This document shows, piece after piece, positions 25,973 to 34,597 of a stretch of 64,000 bases of DNA. The notes below the pieces were generated by a model. It worked only from the letters and a program-made list of their open reading frames with translations. It did not search any database and had not been told where the DNA came from. The DNA comes from Puniceibacterium sp. IMCC21224 (GTDB taxonomy: Bacteria > Pseudomonadota > Alphaproteobacteria > Rhodobacterales > Rhodobacteraceae): positions 1 through 64,000 of the forward strand of contig NZ_LDPY01000007.1 of the NCBI RefSeq assembly GCF_001038505.1, given 5' to 3'. The translations under genes were made by a program, and so were the position numbers. The number at the start of each line of letters is the position of its first letter. The first letter of the stretch is position 1.

Positions 25973-28870
25973 CTAAGGCGATTTGATCACTTTTTTTGAC
26001 CACCTGTATTCGCCGGTCAGAAGGATGTGGGCCCATCCGAGTGGCGAGATGTGCGCTAGCAGATCTGGTGAACAATCCAGACGGTCGCGTTGGCGCGCCG
26101 TGACAGCTTGGCCAAGGTGCTTGGTGTTCCAGTAAATGATGATAGCGGCGAGCAGGTTCAGCCCGGCCATTCGGAAGTGCTGGCCTTGGACTGTTCGATC
26201 ACGGATTTCACCTTGGCGACCAATGCGCAGGGCGTTTTTCAGCGCATGATGCGCTTCGCCCTTATTCAGGCTGATTTGGGCACGGCGCTGCATGTCGGCA
26301 TCCAGCAGCCAATCGATGATGAACAGCGTCCGTTCGATCCGACCGATTTCGCGCAATGCTACCGCAAGTTCATGCTGTCGGGGATATGCAGCGAATTTTC
26401 GCAAGAGTTGGCTTGGCGGCATCGCGCCCGCAACCATGGTGGCCGCCGCGCGTAGGATGTCGGGCCAGTTCGAGCTGATGACAGGTTCCCTGACCTTGCC
26501 GCCTATCAAGCCCGTCAGCTCTTTCGGGCAGGATGCCGGATTGAAGAGGTAGAGGCGCTTGGATGGCAGATCCCGGATGCGGGGGATGAACTGAAAGCCC
26601 AGAAGGGCGGTGACGGCGAAGACGTGGTCGGTGAAGCCGCCCGTGTCGGCATACTGTTCGCGGATTTTCTGGCCTGCGTCTGTCATCAACAGGCCGTCCA
26701 GGATGTAAGGGGCCTCGTTCACTGTGGCCGGGATGGTCTGGGTGGCGAAAGGGCCGAACTGATCGGAGACATGGGTATAGGCCTTCAGACCGGGTTCATG
26801 GCCGTATTTGGCGTTGATCAGATTCATCGCTTCGCCCTGGCGCGTGGTGGGGAAGAATTGCCCGTCGCTCGAAGCGGCCTGCCCTGCGCCCCAAAACTGG
26901 GCCATCGGCAAGGCAGATTGACCTTCGATCACCATGGCCAAGGCGCGTGTCATCGCCTCGCTTTCCACATGCCAGCGCGACAAGCGTGAGAGCTGGAAAT
27001 AATCATGGGTGTTCGTGGCCCCAGCCATTTTGCTGAGGCCAAGGTTCAGCCCTTCAGCCAGCAGCACGTTCAACATGCCGACCCTGTCTTTGCATGGAAC
27101 GCCGGTGCGCAGATGGGTGAAGGCCTCGGTAAAGCCGATCTCGTCATCCACTTCGAGCAGCAGGTCGGTGATCCTGATCTCTGGCAGGCGTTTGTAAAGA
27201 TCGAGCACCATGGCATCGGCCTCCTCGGGGACAGCGGCAGTCAAGCGGTCGATCTTGAGCACGCCGCCTTCGATGGAACCTCCCGGAATGGCACCCGCCC
27301 TGGCGGCGCGGGCCAGTCGCTGCAAGCCATCAGCCAAACGAGATTTTCGATCCGCGAGCCAGAGCTCCGGTTCAAACGGCATGGCCAGTTTTGGCGTGGC
27401 CCTGGCAACTTCTTTCGGAACCAGCGCATCCTTGAGATCGCCATACCGACGGGAATGTGTGAGCCAGATGTCGCCGGCACGGAATGCGTCGCGCAGGTGG
27501 CACAGGACCGCCACCTCCCAAAGCCGGTTCCCATCGTCGTGATTCAAGTGTCGATGCCATTTCGAAGCCCGGCGCAGAAAGGTCAGTGGCCGGGTAGTCG
27601 TCGTTTCCGTACCCGCGACGATGTCGGCGGCGGCAAGCAACGGTTCGGCCACCGGCGCCGCCTGAATATCGAGCGCCCGCAGCATGCGCGGCGCATAGCG
27701 TCGGAAGCGATGATACCCGTGAACAACATGTGCCAGTGGATCAGCCGCCAATGTGTCGGTCAGTTGGGCGGCGGTGGAAACAAGCCCCCTCAGCGATGAC
27801 CAGCCTCCGGCGTTTTGAATGGCCTCGATCAGGGAGGCCTGATCTTCATGTGCTTCCAGCAGAGCTGATCCAAAATTTGAGAAGCCCTGCAAGGTGTCTT
27901 TCAAAGCGGCCTTGGCGTCATCTGCCCGAGCATCGCATACGCGTTTCGCCTCGCGCCACGTCTTCCCCACAATCCGGTCATGGCTTTCGACCACGGCATC
28001 GGCAATGGCACTGCTCCATTCCAGAGCGCAGACCGCGAGGATGGCAAGGCGGCGGTCACCGGAGATATCCCGCAGATCTCCGGCGAAGTAACGTTCACCC
28101 TGCCGTCGGAGGCGCGCGATACGGTGGGGCGGCACACCCGACAGGACGGTTCGGTCCACGGCCATGGTCTGCAAGAATTCCAACCGGTCGAGCAGCCGGT
28201 TCATGTCGGCCGAGTTCTGGCCCACCTCAAACTGGCGCAGCCAGACAAAGCAGGTGACAGAACCGTCCGCCATTTCCGTCAGCAAGGCGTCAAGTCGGCT
28301 GCACATCTCATCATCCAGCCGGTCGGCAATCCGAGCGTCGATCCGTCGCTCTGCAGCAACGAGTGCATCCGCGCAAAGGCGTTCGATAACCGTGATCCCC
28401 GGGAGAATGGTCTGGGTCGCCCGGCATTGTTCCACGAAACGCCGCGCCAAGTCCTCGTTCGACCGGGCAGTTTCGGCTGTTCTCTCAAGCCAGACCTTCA
28501 GGTCTCTCGACCCTCGGCCAGTGAACATCTTGTAGCTATAGAGATCCCGCAGGGCCGCCAGATGTTCATGACGCGTTTCTTCGCGGCTTGCATATCCAGC
28601 CAGATCGTCTGACTTCAGCCCAAGCTGCGCAGCCAGGAAGCGCGTGATCTCCATTGGAATGACCTCGCCCGGGGTCAACAACCGACCGGGATAGCGCAAT
28701 GCGCAAAGCTGGAGAGCAAACCCAAAACGATTGTGGGGGCGGCGGCGGGCGCGGATGATTTCAAGATCGTCGTCCGCAAGGGTGTAGTGGCGCAACATCG
28801 CCGTTTCATCGGTCGGAAGATCAAAAAGTACTGAGCGCTGACGCTCGGTGAGGATAGTACGATGCGCCAT
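25973..28870 (-). CDS. tnpA: Tn3 family transposase TnpA
   Basis: 965 residues, standard for the family. The N-terminal DUF4158-type region reads LTERQRSVLFDLPTDETAML and RRRPHNRFGFALQLCALRYPG. The C-terminal DDE domain includes GVPCKDRVGMLNVLLAEGLN, AQFWGAGQAASSDGQFFP with the first catalytic Asp, SDQFGPFATQTIPATVNEAP, YADTGGFTDHVFAVTALLGF with the second Asp, and a C-terminal ELAVALREIGRIERTLFIID with the Glu. It binds the 38-bp ends and forms cointegrates resolved by the neighbouring TnpR. It is transcribed away from the resolvase gene. Confidence 0.95.
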   Translation of the reverse strand: MAHRTILTERQRSVLFDLPTDETAMLRHYTLADDDLEIIRARRRPHNRFGFALQLCALRYPGRLLTPGEVIPMEITRFLAAQLGLKSDDLAGYASREETRHEHLAALRDLYSYKMFTGRGSRDLKVWLERTAETARSNEDLARRFVEQCRATQTILPGITVIERLCADALVAAERRIDARIADRLDDEMCSRLDALLTEMADGSVTCFVWLRQFEVGQNSADMNRLLDRLEFLQTMAVDRTVLSGVPPHRIARLRRQGERYFAGDLRDISGDRRLAILAVCALEWSSAIADAVVESHDRIVGKTWREAKRVCDARADDAKAALKDTLQGFSNFGSALLEAHEDQASLIEAIQNAGGWSSLRGLVSTAAQLTDTLAADPLAHVVHGYHRFRRYAPRMLRALDIQAAPVAEPLLAAADIVAGTETTTTRPLTFLRRASKWHRHLNHDDGNRLWEVAVLCHLRDAFRAGDIWLTHSRRYGDLKDALVPKEVARATPKLAMPFEPELWLADRKSRLADGLQRLARAARAGAIPGGSIEGGVLKIDRLTAAVPEEADAMVLDLYKRLPEIRITDLLLEVDDEIGFTEAFTHLRTGVPCKDRVGMLNVLLAEGLNLGLSKMAGATNTHDYFQLSRLSRWHVESEAMTRALAMVIEGQSALPMAQFWGAGQAASSDGQFFPTTRQGEAMNLINAKYGHEPGLKAYTHVSDQFGPFATQTIPATVNEAPYILDGLLMTDAGQKIREQYADTGGFTDHVFAVTALLGFQFIPRIRDLPSKRLYLFNPASCPKELTGLIGGKVREPVISSNWPDILRAAATMVAGAMPPSQLLRKFAAYPRQHELAVALREIGRIERTLFIIDWLLDADMQRRAQISLNKGEAHHALKNALRIGRQGEIRDRTVQGQHFRMAGLNLLAAIIIYWNTKHLGQAVTARQRDRLDCSPDLLAHISPLGWAHILLTGEYRWSKKVIKSP

Positions 28871-28990
28871 GTTTCTTTTGTTTTCTGCATATGGTTTGCG
28901 TATTGATGATTAAGATATTGAATAAGGAATTGTTCGGATGACTGAAAACGCGTCGTTTTCCAGATCGTCTCAAACGAACGTTTGTGAAAC
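28871..28990. promoter_or_regulatory. res site and divergent promoters of the Tn3 element
   Basis: This 120-bp A+T-rich spacer lies between tnpA and tnpR. Two dyads resembling resolvase subsites are visible: GAAAACG-CGT-CGTTTTC (28944-28960) and CAAACG-AA-CGTTTG (28971-28984), the latter seven bases before the tnpR start. A third, weaker A+T-rich site is expected near 28905-28930. TnpR binding here would both resolve cointegrates and repress the two genes. Confidence 0.65.
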
Positions 28991-29602
28991 ATGCTGATCG
29001 GCTATGCACGGGTCTCGAAAGCCGACGGCAGCCAGTCCCTCGATTTACAGCGAGATGCATTGATCGGATCAGGGGTCGAAGAAGGCCAGATCTATTCGGA
29101 CCTAGCATCTGGAAAGAAGGATGACCGATCCGGTCTTGAGGCCTGCCTCAAGGCATTGCGCAAGGGCGATGTCCTGGTTGTGTGGAAGCTCGACCGTATG
29201 GGGCGTAGCCTCCACCACCTTGTCAAAACCGTCAGCATGCTGTCCGAGCGTGGCGTCGGTCTCAAGGTTCTCACCGGGCAAGGGGCGCAGATTGATACAA
29301 CGACTGCGGCTGGAAGGCTGTCATTCGGCATCTTTGCAGCGCTGGCCGAATTTGAAACCGAGTTGATCCGCGAACGCACAATGGCCGGGCTCCAAGCCGC
29401 CCGCGCGCGCGGCCGAAAGGGGGGAAGGAAGTTTGCTCTGACAAAAGCGCAGGTGCGAATGGCGCAGGCCGCTATGGCCAGTCGCGATACGTCGGTTTCA
29501 GAACTCTGCAAAGAGCTCGGGGTGAAACCAGTCACGCTCTACAGATATGTCGACCCGAACGGCAATCTACGCGATTACGGGAAACGGGTTCTCAGCGCTT
29601 AG
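28991..29602 (+). CDS. tnpR: serine resolvase TnpR
   Basis: 203 residues. The N-terminal catalytic domain begins MLIGYARVSKADGSQSLDLQ, containing the catalytic Ser (RVSKADGS) and followed by VLVVWKLDRMGRSLHHLV and GRLSFGIFAALAEFETELIRE with the active-site Arg residues and the long E-helix. The C-terminus has a short helix-turn-helix, VSELCKELGVKPVTLYRYVD. The size and HTH are typical for Tn3-family resolvases rather than large integrases. It is divergent from tnpA, with the res site between them. Confidence 0.95.
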   Translation: MLIGYARVSKADGSQSLDLQRDALIGSGVEEGQIYSDLASGKKDDRSGLEACLKALRKGDVLVVWKLDRMGRSLHHLVKTVSMLSERGVGLKVLTGQGAQIDTTTAAGRLSFGIFAALAEFETELIRERTMAGLQAARARGRKGGRKFALTKAQVRMAQAAMASRDTSVSELCKELGVKPVTLYRYVDPNGNLRDYGKRVLSA

Positions 29603-29640
29603 CGTAGGATACTGCACTCTCCGGCATCAGACCCCCAGCA

Positions 29641-29905
29641 GGTCGTCCGCACGTGCCGCCAGCCAGTCGCGCGCGGCCGCGCCCTGGCACTTCGGGCAGT
29701 GCCGGTTGCGGCAGGTATTATAGGCGACATGAACCGTACCGCAGGCCTGGCAACCCTCGACATGGCCGCCGAGCGCGGACGTGCGGCACAGCTCGATTGC
29801 GGATATCACGCGGCGCTCCACCCGACCGAGATGGCCGCCGTGGGCCTGAACATAGGCAGGGCCATGGCGGCGGAAGATGTCCGCCACCTCCAGCGCGGGG
29901 CGCAT
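29641..29905 (-). pseudogene. IS91-family transposase, N-terminal zinc-binding part (interrupted)
   Basis: The minus-strand frame starts MRPALEVADIFRRHGPAYVQ and has the zinc-binding cluster LCRTSALGGHVEGCQACG, followed by HVAYNTCRNRHCPKCQG, the signature N-terminal cysteine/histidine region of IS91-type transposases. It breaks after RADDLL at the Tn3 boundary; the remainder lies at 25023-25934. The start codon follows the end of the upstream recombinase gene by 12 bases, so the two IS91 genes were one transcript. Confidence 0.88.
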
Positions 29906-29917
29906 GAAGCCGCCCCC

Positions 29918-30823
29918 TCAGCCGGGCGGCACCACCTCCAGGCTCAGTCGATCGAGCGGGCTCTGCGTCTTTGCGATCGTCGTCGTGGCAACCTGCGTGT
30001 AGCGGGCCGTGGTCGACAGACTATTATGCCCAAGCAGCACCTGAATGATGCGGATATCGACGCCGCTCTCCAGCAGATGGGTGGCGAAGCTGTGCCGGAG
30101 CGTGTGCACGCTGACCCTCTTGGTCAGTCCTGCCGCCTTGGTCGCCGACCGGCAGGCGGAATGGAGCACCTGCACGTCGACCGGCTTGGCGCCGCGCCCG
30201 GGGAACAGCCAGTCCGTCGGTCGCGCCAGGCGCCAGTAGGTCCGCAGGATACCAAGAAGCTGCGGCGAGAGCATGAGGGTTCGGTCCTTGGCCCCCTTGC
30301 CGTGACGAACCTGGATCAGCATGCGATCGCTATCAATATCCGCGACCCTCAGGCTGACGGCTTCCGAGGCGCGCAACCCCGCGGCATAAGCGGTCGTCAG
30401 GGCCGTGCGCGCCTTCAGGGACGGCACTGCCTCGAGGAAACGCACGACCTCATCGGCGCTCAGGATCGTCGGCAGCTTGCGGGGCGTGCGCGCATAGGCA
30501 ATCCGTTCGGGGATCTCTGCCCGGTTCAGCGTCACGCCATAGAAGAAGCGCAAGGCGCAGACCGTCTGGTTCAGCGCCGGCCAGGAAATGCTCTGCGATA
30601 CCAGATAGACTTGGAAGGCGCGAACGTCCTCCAGTCCCAGCCGATCCGGCGAACGGTCGCAATACCGGCTGAACTTCGCGACGGCATGAAGATAGGATCG
30701 CTGCGTGGCTGGCGACAGGTTGCGAAGCGTCATGTCGTCGATCATACGGCGGCGCAGCGGGCTTACCGCTGGTGTGGCATCAGCCATGGGGTGGTCTCCC
30801 GATAAAAGGTTGGTTTTGAGCAA
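29918..30823 (-). CDS. tyrosine recombinase carried by the IS91-family element
   Basis: 301 residues with the complete XerC/D-like architecture: an N-terminal SAM-like domain (RRMIDDMTLRNLSPATQRSY, HAVAKFSRYCDRSPDRLGLE) and a catalytic domain with AYAAGLRASEAVSLRVADID (first Arg), VSVHTLRHSFATHLLESG (H-x-x-R) and LLGHNSLSTTARYTQV (His and nucleophile Tyr). It lies directly upstream of the IS91 transposase on the same strand and inside the element ends. Some IS91-family members carry exactly this kind of accessory recombinase; its contribution to transposition is unclear. An in-frame ATG at 30787 is an alternative start. Confidence 0.9.
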   Translation of the reverse strand: MLKTNLLSGDHPMADATPAVSPLRRRMIDDMTLRNLSPATQRSYLHAVAKFSRYCDRSPDRLGLEDVRAFQVYLVSQSISWPALNQTVCALRFFYGVTLNRAEIPERIAYARTPRKLPTILSADEVVRFLEAVPSLKARTALTTAYAAGLRASEAVSLRVADIDSDRMLIQVRHGKGAKDRTLMLSPQLLGILRTYWRLARPTDWLFPGRGAKPVDVQVLHSACRSATKAAGLTKRVSVHTLRHSFATHLLESGVDIRIIQVLLGHNSLSTTARYTQVATTTIAKTQSPLDRLSLEVVPPG

Positions 30824-30928
30824 CCAAACCTTCCCATCAGGAGGCCATTCCCGCCAACACCGACACCACTCCCGCGTCAGCGGGTTCGTTCAATCCAAAT
30901 TCGATTCAGTGAAAGACTGAGCCGCTCT

Positions 30929-31171
30929 AGATGCCAGACATCGCCAGGGCGCGGCTGCCGTCGTCGTAGAACGTGGGCGATCAGGGGGCCTGAACTTAAC
31001 GGTCCAGCGCCGGATCGCCTCATACGAAACGTCCACGCCACGTTCCAGCATCAGCTCCTCTACCTCCCGCAGGCTCAAGTTGAACCGGACGTAGAGCCAG
31101 ACAACATGAGCGATGATCTGAGGCGGAAACCGATGGCGTTTGCAGCTGATCCTCTGTGTCTGCATCGACAC
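30929..31171 (-). pseudogene. IS6 transposase, N-terminal fragment
   Basis: The minus strand reads MQTQRISCKRHRFPPQIIAH, VWLYVRFNLSLREVEELMLE and RGVDVSYEAIRRWTVKF, the zinc-finger/HTH-like N-terminus of IS6-family transposases. A one-base insertion then shifts to GPLIAHVLRRRQPRPGDVWH, and the reading ends at CTAG, where the IS630 element begins. Continuing in the fragment at 23654 restores HLDEVVVK across the junction. Confidence 0.85.
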
Positions 31172-31210
31172 CGCCTACGCCCAGATCAATGAACCAGCAA
31201 CCTCAGGTCC

Positions 31211-31228
31211 GTTAACGTGACAACACCC
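31211..31228 (-). repeat. terminal inverted repeat of the IS6 element, right copy
   Basis: GTTAACGTGACAACACCC is the exact reverse complement of 21752-21769. It lies 40 bp upstream of the IS6 transposase start on the minus strand. Confidence 0.8.
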
Positions 31229-31307
31229 TCGGGGCAGACTCCCAATTTAACCAATCGCCGGAATTTTTCGCCGAGGGTGGTTTAACTTACGTGGTGGCGC
31301 CAAGATA

Positions 31308-31775
31308 TTATGCAAGACGTGAAAAGGCACGTTTAACGCGGCGGATCGGAATTGACGATTCAATCGCCGCGACACCGGGTACCTTGGTCAGCCGTCGTGT
31401 CAGAAAGTGCTCAAATTCAACCAAGTCGGCAACTGCAACCCTGAGCAGGTAGTCCCGGCTGCCAGTCATCAGCCAGCAGTCCAACACTTCCTCGTATTTT
31501 GCGACCGCCTGCTCAAACGCCTGCAGGCGGTCGTCTACTTGGTGGTCAAGTTTGACGGAAACAAACACGCTAAACGGAAAGCCCATGCGGGCCTCATCAA
31601 CTTCGGCGTGGTAGCCCCGGATAAACCCGTTTTCCTCAAGGATCCGAACCCGACGCGCACAAGGAGACGGCGACAGGTTCACGCGACCGCTCAGTTCCTG
31701 GAGAGTTAAGCGAGCATCATGCTGCAACTCCCGAATGATAGAGTGATCGATTGAATCGAGATCGCTTGAGTTCAT
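31308..31775 (-). CDS. Lrp/AsnC family transcriptional regulator
   Basis: 155 residues. An N-terminal AsnC-type helix-turn-helix (LDSIDHSIIRELQHDARLTL, LSGRVNLSPSPCARRVRILE, GFIRGYHAEVD) is followed by a RAM ligand-binding domain (FPFSVFVSVKLDHQVDDRLQ, VLDCWLMTGSRDYLLRVAVA, VPGVAAIESSIPIRRVK). It is divergent from the aceE-aceF-lpd operon with a 131-bp shared upstream region and is the obvious candidate regulator of it. Proteins of this family typically respond to amino acids or small carboxylates; the effector here is unknown. A+T-rich sequence at 31790-31860 probably holds both promoters. Confidence 0.92.
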   Translation of the reverse strand: MNSSDLDSIDHSIIRELQHDARLTLQELSGRVNLSPSPCARRVRILEENGFIRGYHAEVDEARMGFPFSVFVSVKLDHQVDDRLQAFEQAVAKYEEVLDCWLMTGSRDYLLRVAVADLVEFEHFLTRRLTKVPGVAAIESSIPIRRVKRAFSRLA

Positions 31776-31906
31776 GGCGGAAATCTCATCCTTTTGGCAA
31801 AACCTTGGCTATTATCGCCACCGGAATCCATAATTCCTAGTCACTTTAGTGAGAATTTTTAGCCAAAGCACGATAAAGTCCCGTGAAAGCAAAGAGCCCC
31901 GAGATC

Positions 31907-34585
31907 ATGACCCGCACCATGCCGAAAATCACCCACCAAGATGCAGACCCGACTGAAACCGCCGAATGGATCGACGCCCTTCAGGGCCTCACGGATCACG
32001 CTGGGCCGGAGCGGGCGAACTTCGTCCTCAACGAACTGCTCGACCATGCGCGGCACCTCGGCGTGACGACCCGCGGTCTGCCATATTCGTCCTACCGCAA
32101 CTCGATCCCTCCCTCGCGGCAGCCCGCCTATCCGGGCGATCTCGAGATGGAAGAGCGGCTCACATCGATCATCCGATGGAATGCGCTGGCAATGGTCGTG
32201 CGCGCCAACCGCGCCTATGGCGAACTCGGCGGCCACATTGCGTCCTACGCGTCGGCGGCGGAGATCTTTGAAGTCGGTTTCAACCATTTCTTCCGTGCCC
32301 GCAGCGCCGAGCATGCGGGCGATCTGGTCTATTTCCAGCCGCACTCGGCACCCGGCGTCTATGCGCGCGCCTTCCTTGAAGGGCGGCTGTCCGAAGAGGA
32401 TATCGCCAATTACCGGCAGGAGGTTCCCGGCAAGGGCTTGTGCTCCTATCCACATCCCTGGCTGATGAAGGACTTCTGGCAGGTGCCGACCGGTTCGATG
32501 GGGATCGGGCCGCTCAGCGCCGTCTACCAGGCGCGATTCATGCGCTATCTTCAGGCGCGAGGCCTGGCCGTGACCGAGCAGCGCCATGTCTGGGGCGTCT
32601 TCGGGGACGGCGAGATGGACGAACCGGAATCCATCGCCGGCCTGACCCTTGCCGCGCGTGAGAACCTGGACAACCTGACCTTCATCGTGAACTGCAACTT
32701 GCAACGGTTGGACGGGCCAGTGCGGGGCAACGGGCAGATCATCCAGGAACTCGAGTCGCTGTTTGTCGGTGCCGGATGGAACGTGATCAAGGTGCTCTGG
32801 GGCTCCGAGTGGGACAGCCTCTTTGCCGCCGACACCAAGCATGTGCTGCTGCGCCGCTTCGCCGAAACGGTCGATGGCGCATATCAGGACCTCGGCTCTA
32901 AAGCGGGCGATTACAACCGCGCCAAGTTCTTCGACGTCGATCCCGAAAGCGGCGCGCTTGTCCGCCATATGAGCGATGATGACATCCACAAGCTCAAGCG
33001 TGGCGGCCACGACCTGCGCAAGCTTCATGCCGCCTTTGCCGCCGCCCAGGCCCACAAGGGCCGCCCCACCGTAATTCTGACCAAGACCAAGAAGGGCTAT
33101 GGGATGGGCGGCGCCGGGGAGTCGCGGATGACCGCGCACCAGGCCAAGAAGCTGGATGTCGAAGCCCTGCTCGCCTTCCGCAACCGGTTCAACCTGCCGC
33201 TGTCCGACAAGGCCGTCGAGAACCTGGATTTCTACAAGCCTGCGGACGACAGCCCGGAAATCCGCTATCTGCAGGACCGCCGCGCCGCGCTTGGAGGCTA
33301 CCTGCCCAAGCGCACCGCCAATGCCACGACCCCGGCCCCGGCACGTCCGGATACCGCGACCTACGCCTCCTTCGCGCTGAATGCGGAAGGCAAGGAAATG
33401 TCGACCACGATGGCGGCGGTGCGCATGATGGGCAACCTTCTGAGGGACAAGGACTTCGGGCCGCGTATCGTCCCCATCGTCGCCGACGAGGCGCGCACCT
33501 TCGGCATGGACAACCTGTTCCGCCAGATCGGGATCTATGCCCCACAGGGGCAGCTTTACGATCCCGAGGACAAGGGCTCCATGATGTTCTACAAGGAGGC
33601 AGCCAACGGCCAGCTTCTGGAAGAAGGCATCACCGAGGCTGGTGCGCTGAGTTCATGGACGGCGGCCGGAACCGCCTATTCGGTGCATGATACCGAGCTT
33701 CTACCGATCTTCATCTACTACTCCATGTTTGGCTTCCAGCGGGTCGGTGACCTGATCTGGGCCGCCGCCGATCAGCGCACGCGCGGTTTCCTTCTGGGCG
33801 CGACCGCGGGGAGGACGACCCTTTCCGGCGAGGGCCTTCAGCACCAGGACGGTTCCAGCCATACCGCCGCCGCCGCGATTCCCAACTGCAGAGCCTATGA
33901 CCCTGCCTTCGCCTATGAGCTAGCGATCATCATGGACCACGGCATGACGCGGATGCTGGACGAAAAGCGAGACGAATTCTTCTACGTCACTGTGATGAAC
34001 GAAAACTACGCCCACCCGAGCATGCCGAGTGGTGTCGAACAGGACATTATTCGCGGCCTTTACAAGTTGTCATCGACCGAGCCCAAGTCAAAGGCACGGG
34101 CACGTCTGGTCGGGTCGGGCACGATCCTACTTGAGGTTTTGGACGCGGCACAGATCCTTGAGAAAGACTTTGGGATCGCAACCGATGTCTTTTCGGCAAC
34201 GTCGTTCACCGAACTGGCGCGTGACGCGATGGCTGTCGAGCGCCGCAACCGCTTCCTCGCTGTGGCGGACCATGAAACGAGCCATCTGGACCGGATGCTT
34301 GCAGGCGATCAGCCGGTGATTGCGGCCAGCGACTATGTCCGCGCCTTCCCCGGCCAGATCGCGCCGTATCTGCGGGCACCGATCACCGTCCTGGGCACGG
34401 ACGGCTTCGGCCGGTCGGCCAACCGCAAGGCGCTGCGCCGCTTCTTCGAGGTGGACCGCCAGCACATCGTCATCGCCGCGATCCAGTCGCTGATCCAGCG
34501 CGGGGATGCCAAGCCCGACCTGCTTACCAAAGCCATCGCGGACTTCGGGATCTCGGCGGATGCCGATGCGCCCTGGACCCTGTGA
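31907..34585 (+). CDS. aceE: pyruvate dehydrogenase E1 component, homodimeric type
   Basis: About 892 residues from the ATG at 31907; a GTG at 31883 is an alternative. It aligns by eye over its full length with E. coli AceE: YRNSIPPSRQPAYPGDLEME, GHIASYASAAEIFEVGFNHF, the thiamine-diphosphate motif GDGEMDEPES ending at VNCNLQRLDGPV, KGYGMGGAGE, then the transketolase-like centre EARTFGMDNLFRQIGIY and LSGEGLQHQDGSSHTAAA. It decarboxylates pyruvate and acetylates the lipoyl arm of AceF. Alphaproteobacterial housekeeping E1 is normally the heterodimeric PdhA/PdhB, so this looks like an accessory, mobile copy. First gene of a three-gene operon under a divergent Lrp-type regulator. Confidence 0.95.
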   Translation: MTRTMPKITHQDADPTETAEWIDALQGLTDHAGPERANFVLNELLDHARHLGVTTRGLPYSSYRNSIPPSRQPAYPGDLEMEERLTSIIRWNALAMVVRANRAYGELGGHIASYASAAEIFEVGFNHFFRARSAEHAGDLVYFQPHSAPGVYARAFLEGRLSEEDIANYRQEVPGKGLCSYPHPWLMKDFWQVPTGSMGIGPLSAVYQARFMRYLQARGLAVTEQRHVWGVFGDGEMDEPESIAGLTLAARENLDNLTFIVNCNLQRLDGPVRGNGQIIQELESLFVGAGWNVIKVLWGSEWDSLFAADTKHVLLRRFAETVDGAYQDLGSKAGDYNRAKFFDVDPESGALVRHMSDDDIHKLKRGGHDLRKLHAAFAAAQAHKGRPTVILTKTKKGYGMGGAGESRMTAHQAKKLDVEALLAFRNRFNLPLSDKAVENLDFYKPADDSPEIRYLQDRRAALGGYLPKRTANATTPAPARPDTATYASFALNAEGKEMSTTMAAVRMMGNLLRDKDFGPRIVPIVADEARTFGMDNLFRQIGIYAPQGQLYDPEDKGSMMFYKEAANGQLLEEGITEAGALSSWTAAGTAYSVHDTELLPIFIYYSMFGFQRVGDLIWAAADQRTRGFLLGATAGRTTLSGEGLQHQDGSSHTAAAAIPNCRAYDPAFAYELAIIMDHGMTRMLDEKRDEFFYVTVMNENYAHPSMPSGVEQDIIRGLYKLSSTEPKSKARARLVGSGTILLEVLDAAQILEKDFGIATDVFSATSFTELARDAMAVERRNRFLAVADHETSHLDRMLAGDQPVIAASDYVRAFPGQIAPYLRAPITVLGTDGFGRSANRKALRRFFEVDRQHIVIAAIQSLIQRGDAKPDLLTKAIADFGISADADAPWTL

Positions 34586-34597
34586 TCGGAGACCGAG

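Larger units (their letters stand above)
25940..29635. mobile_element. complete Tn3-family transposon without passenger genes
   Basis: This 3,696-bp unit is bounded by 38-bp inverted repeats (25940-25977 and 29598-29635) that begin GGGGTCTGATGCCGGAG and differ at a single position. They are flanked by a perfect CAGCA target duplication. It contains a tnpA transposase, a divergent tnpR serine resolvase and a res region between them, and nothing else. The tnpA stop codon lies inside the left repeat. All parts look intact. It was the latest insertion of the nest, because it interrupts the IS91 transposase. Confidence 0.95.
24675..30886 (-). mobile_element. IS91-family element (with tyrosine recombinase gene), interrupted by a Tn3 transposon
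   Basis: It contains an IS91-type transposase split at 25934/29641 and an upstream tyrosine recombinase, a two-gene layout known in some IS91 members. The right end has a small hairpin CCCGC-GTCA-GCGGG (30870-30883), then TTC and GTTC; on the minus strand the element abuts GAAC, a tetranucleotide IS91 elements prefer at their origin end. The left end carries a 10-bp inverted repeat (24683-24728). The left tip is placed only approximately. The flanks are IS630 noncoding sequence. Confidence 0.75.
23655..30929 (-). mobile_element. IS630-family element inserted at a TA/CTAG site in IS6, itself interrupted
   Basis: The IS6 sequence resumes exactly at a CTAG on both sides (cttcgtCTAG at the left, CTAGatgcc at the right), matching the TA target duplication of IS630 elements. 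The outer ends are related imperfect inverted repeats: AGAGCGTTTCAGGTTTTCACG at the left against AGAGCGGCTCAGTCTTTCACTG read from the right. Its transposase occupies 23662-24609; the remaining ~6.2 kb is the inserted IS91 element with its Tn3 passenger. Confidence 0.8.
21752..31228 (-). mobile_element. extinct IS6-family element split in three by nested insertions
   Basis: An 18-bp sequence, GGGTGTTGTCACGTTAAC, at 21752-21769 recurs inverted at 31211-31228. Three minus-strand coding fragments between these ends join into one IS6-type transposase: N-terminus 31171-30929, middle 23654-23405, C-terminus 22013-21805. The first gap is filled by an IS630-class element that itself carries IS91 and Tn3 elements; the second is filled by an IS110. 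The reassembled transposase also has frameshifts and a premature stop. No matching 8-bp target duplication flanks the ends. Confidence 0.85.

Noticed and set aside
31859..33139. 426-residue open frame on the minus strand
   Set aside because: It is antisense to aceE, with low-complexity Gly/Arg/His-rich translation; high G+C produces such shadows. The plus-strand frame has full AceE motifs.
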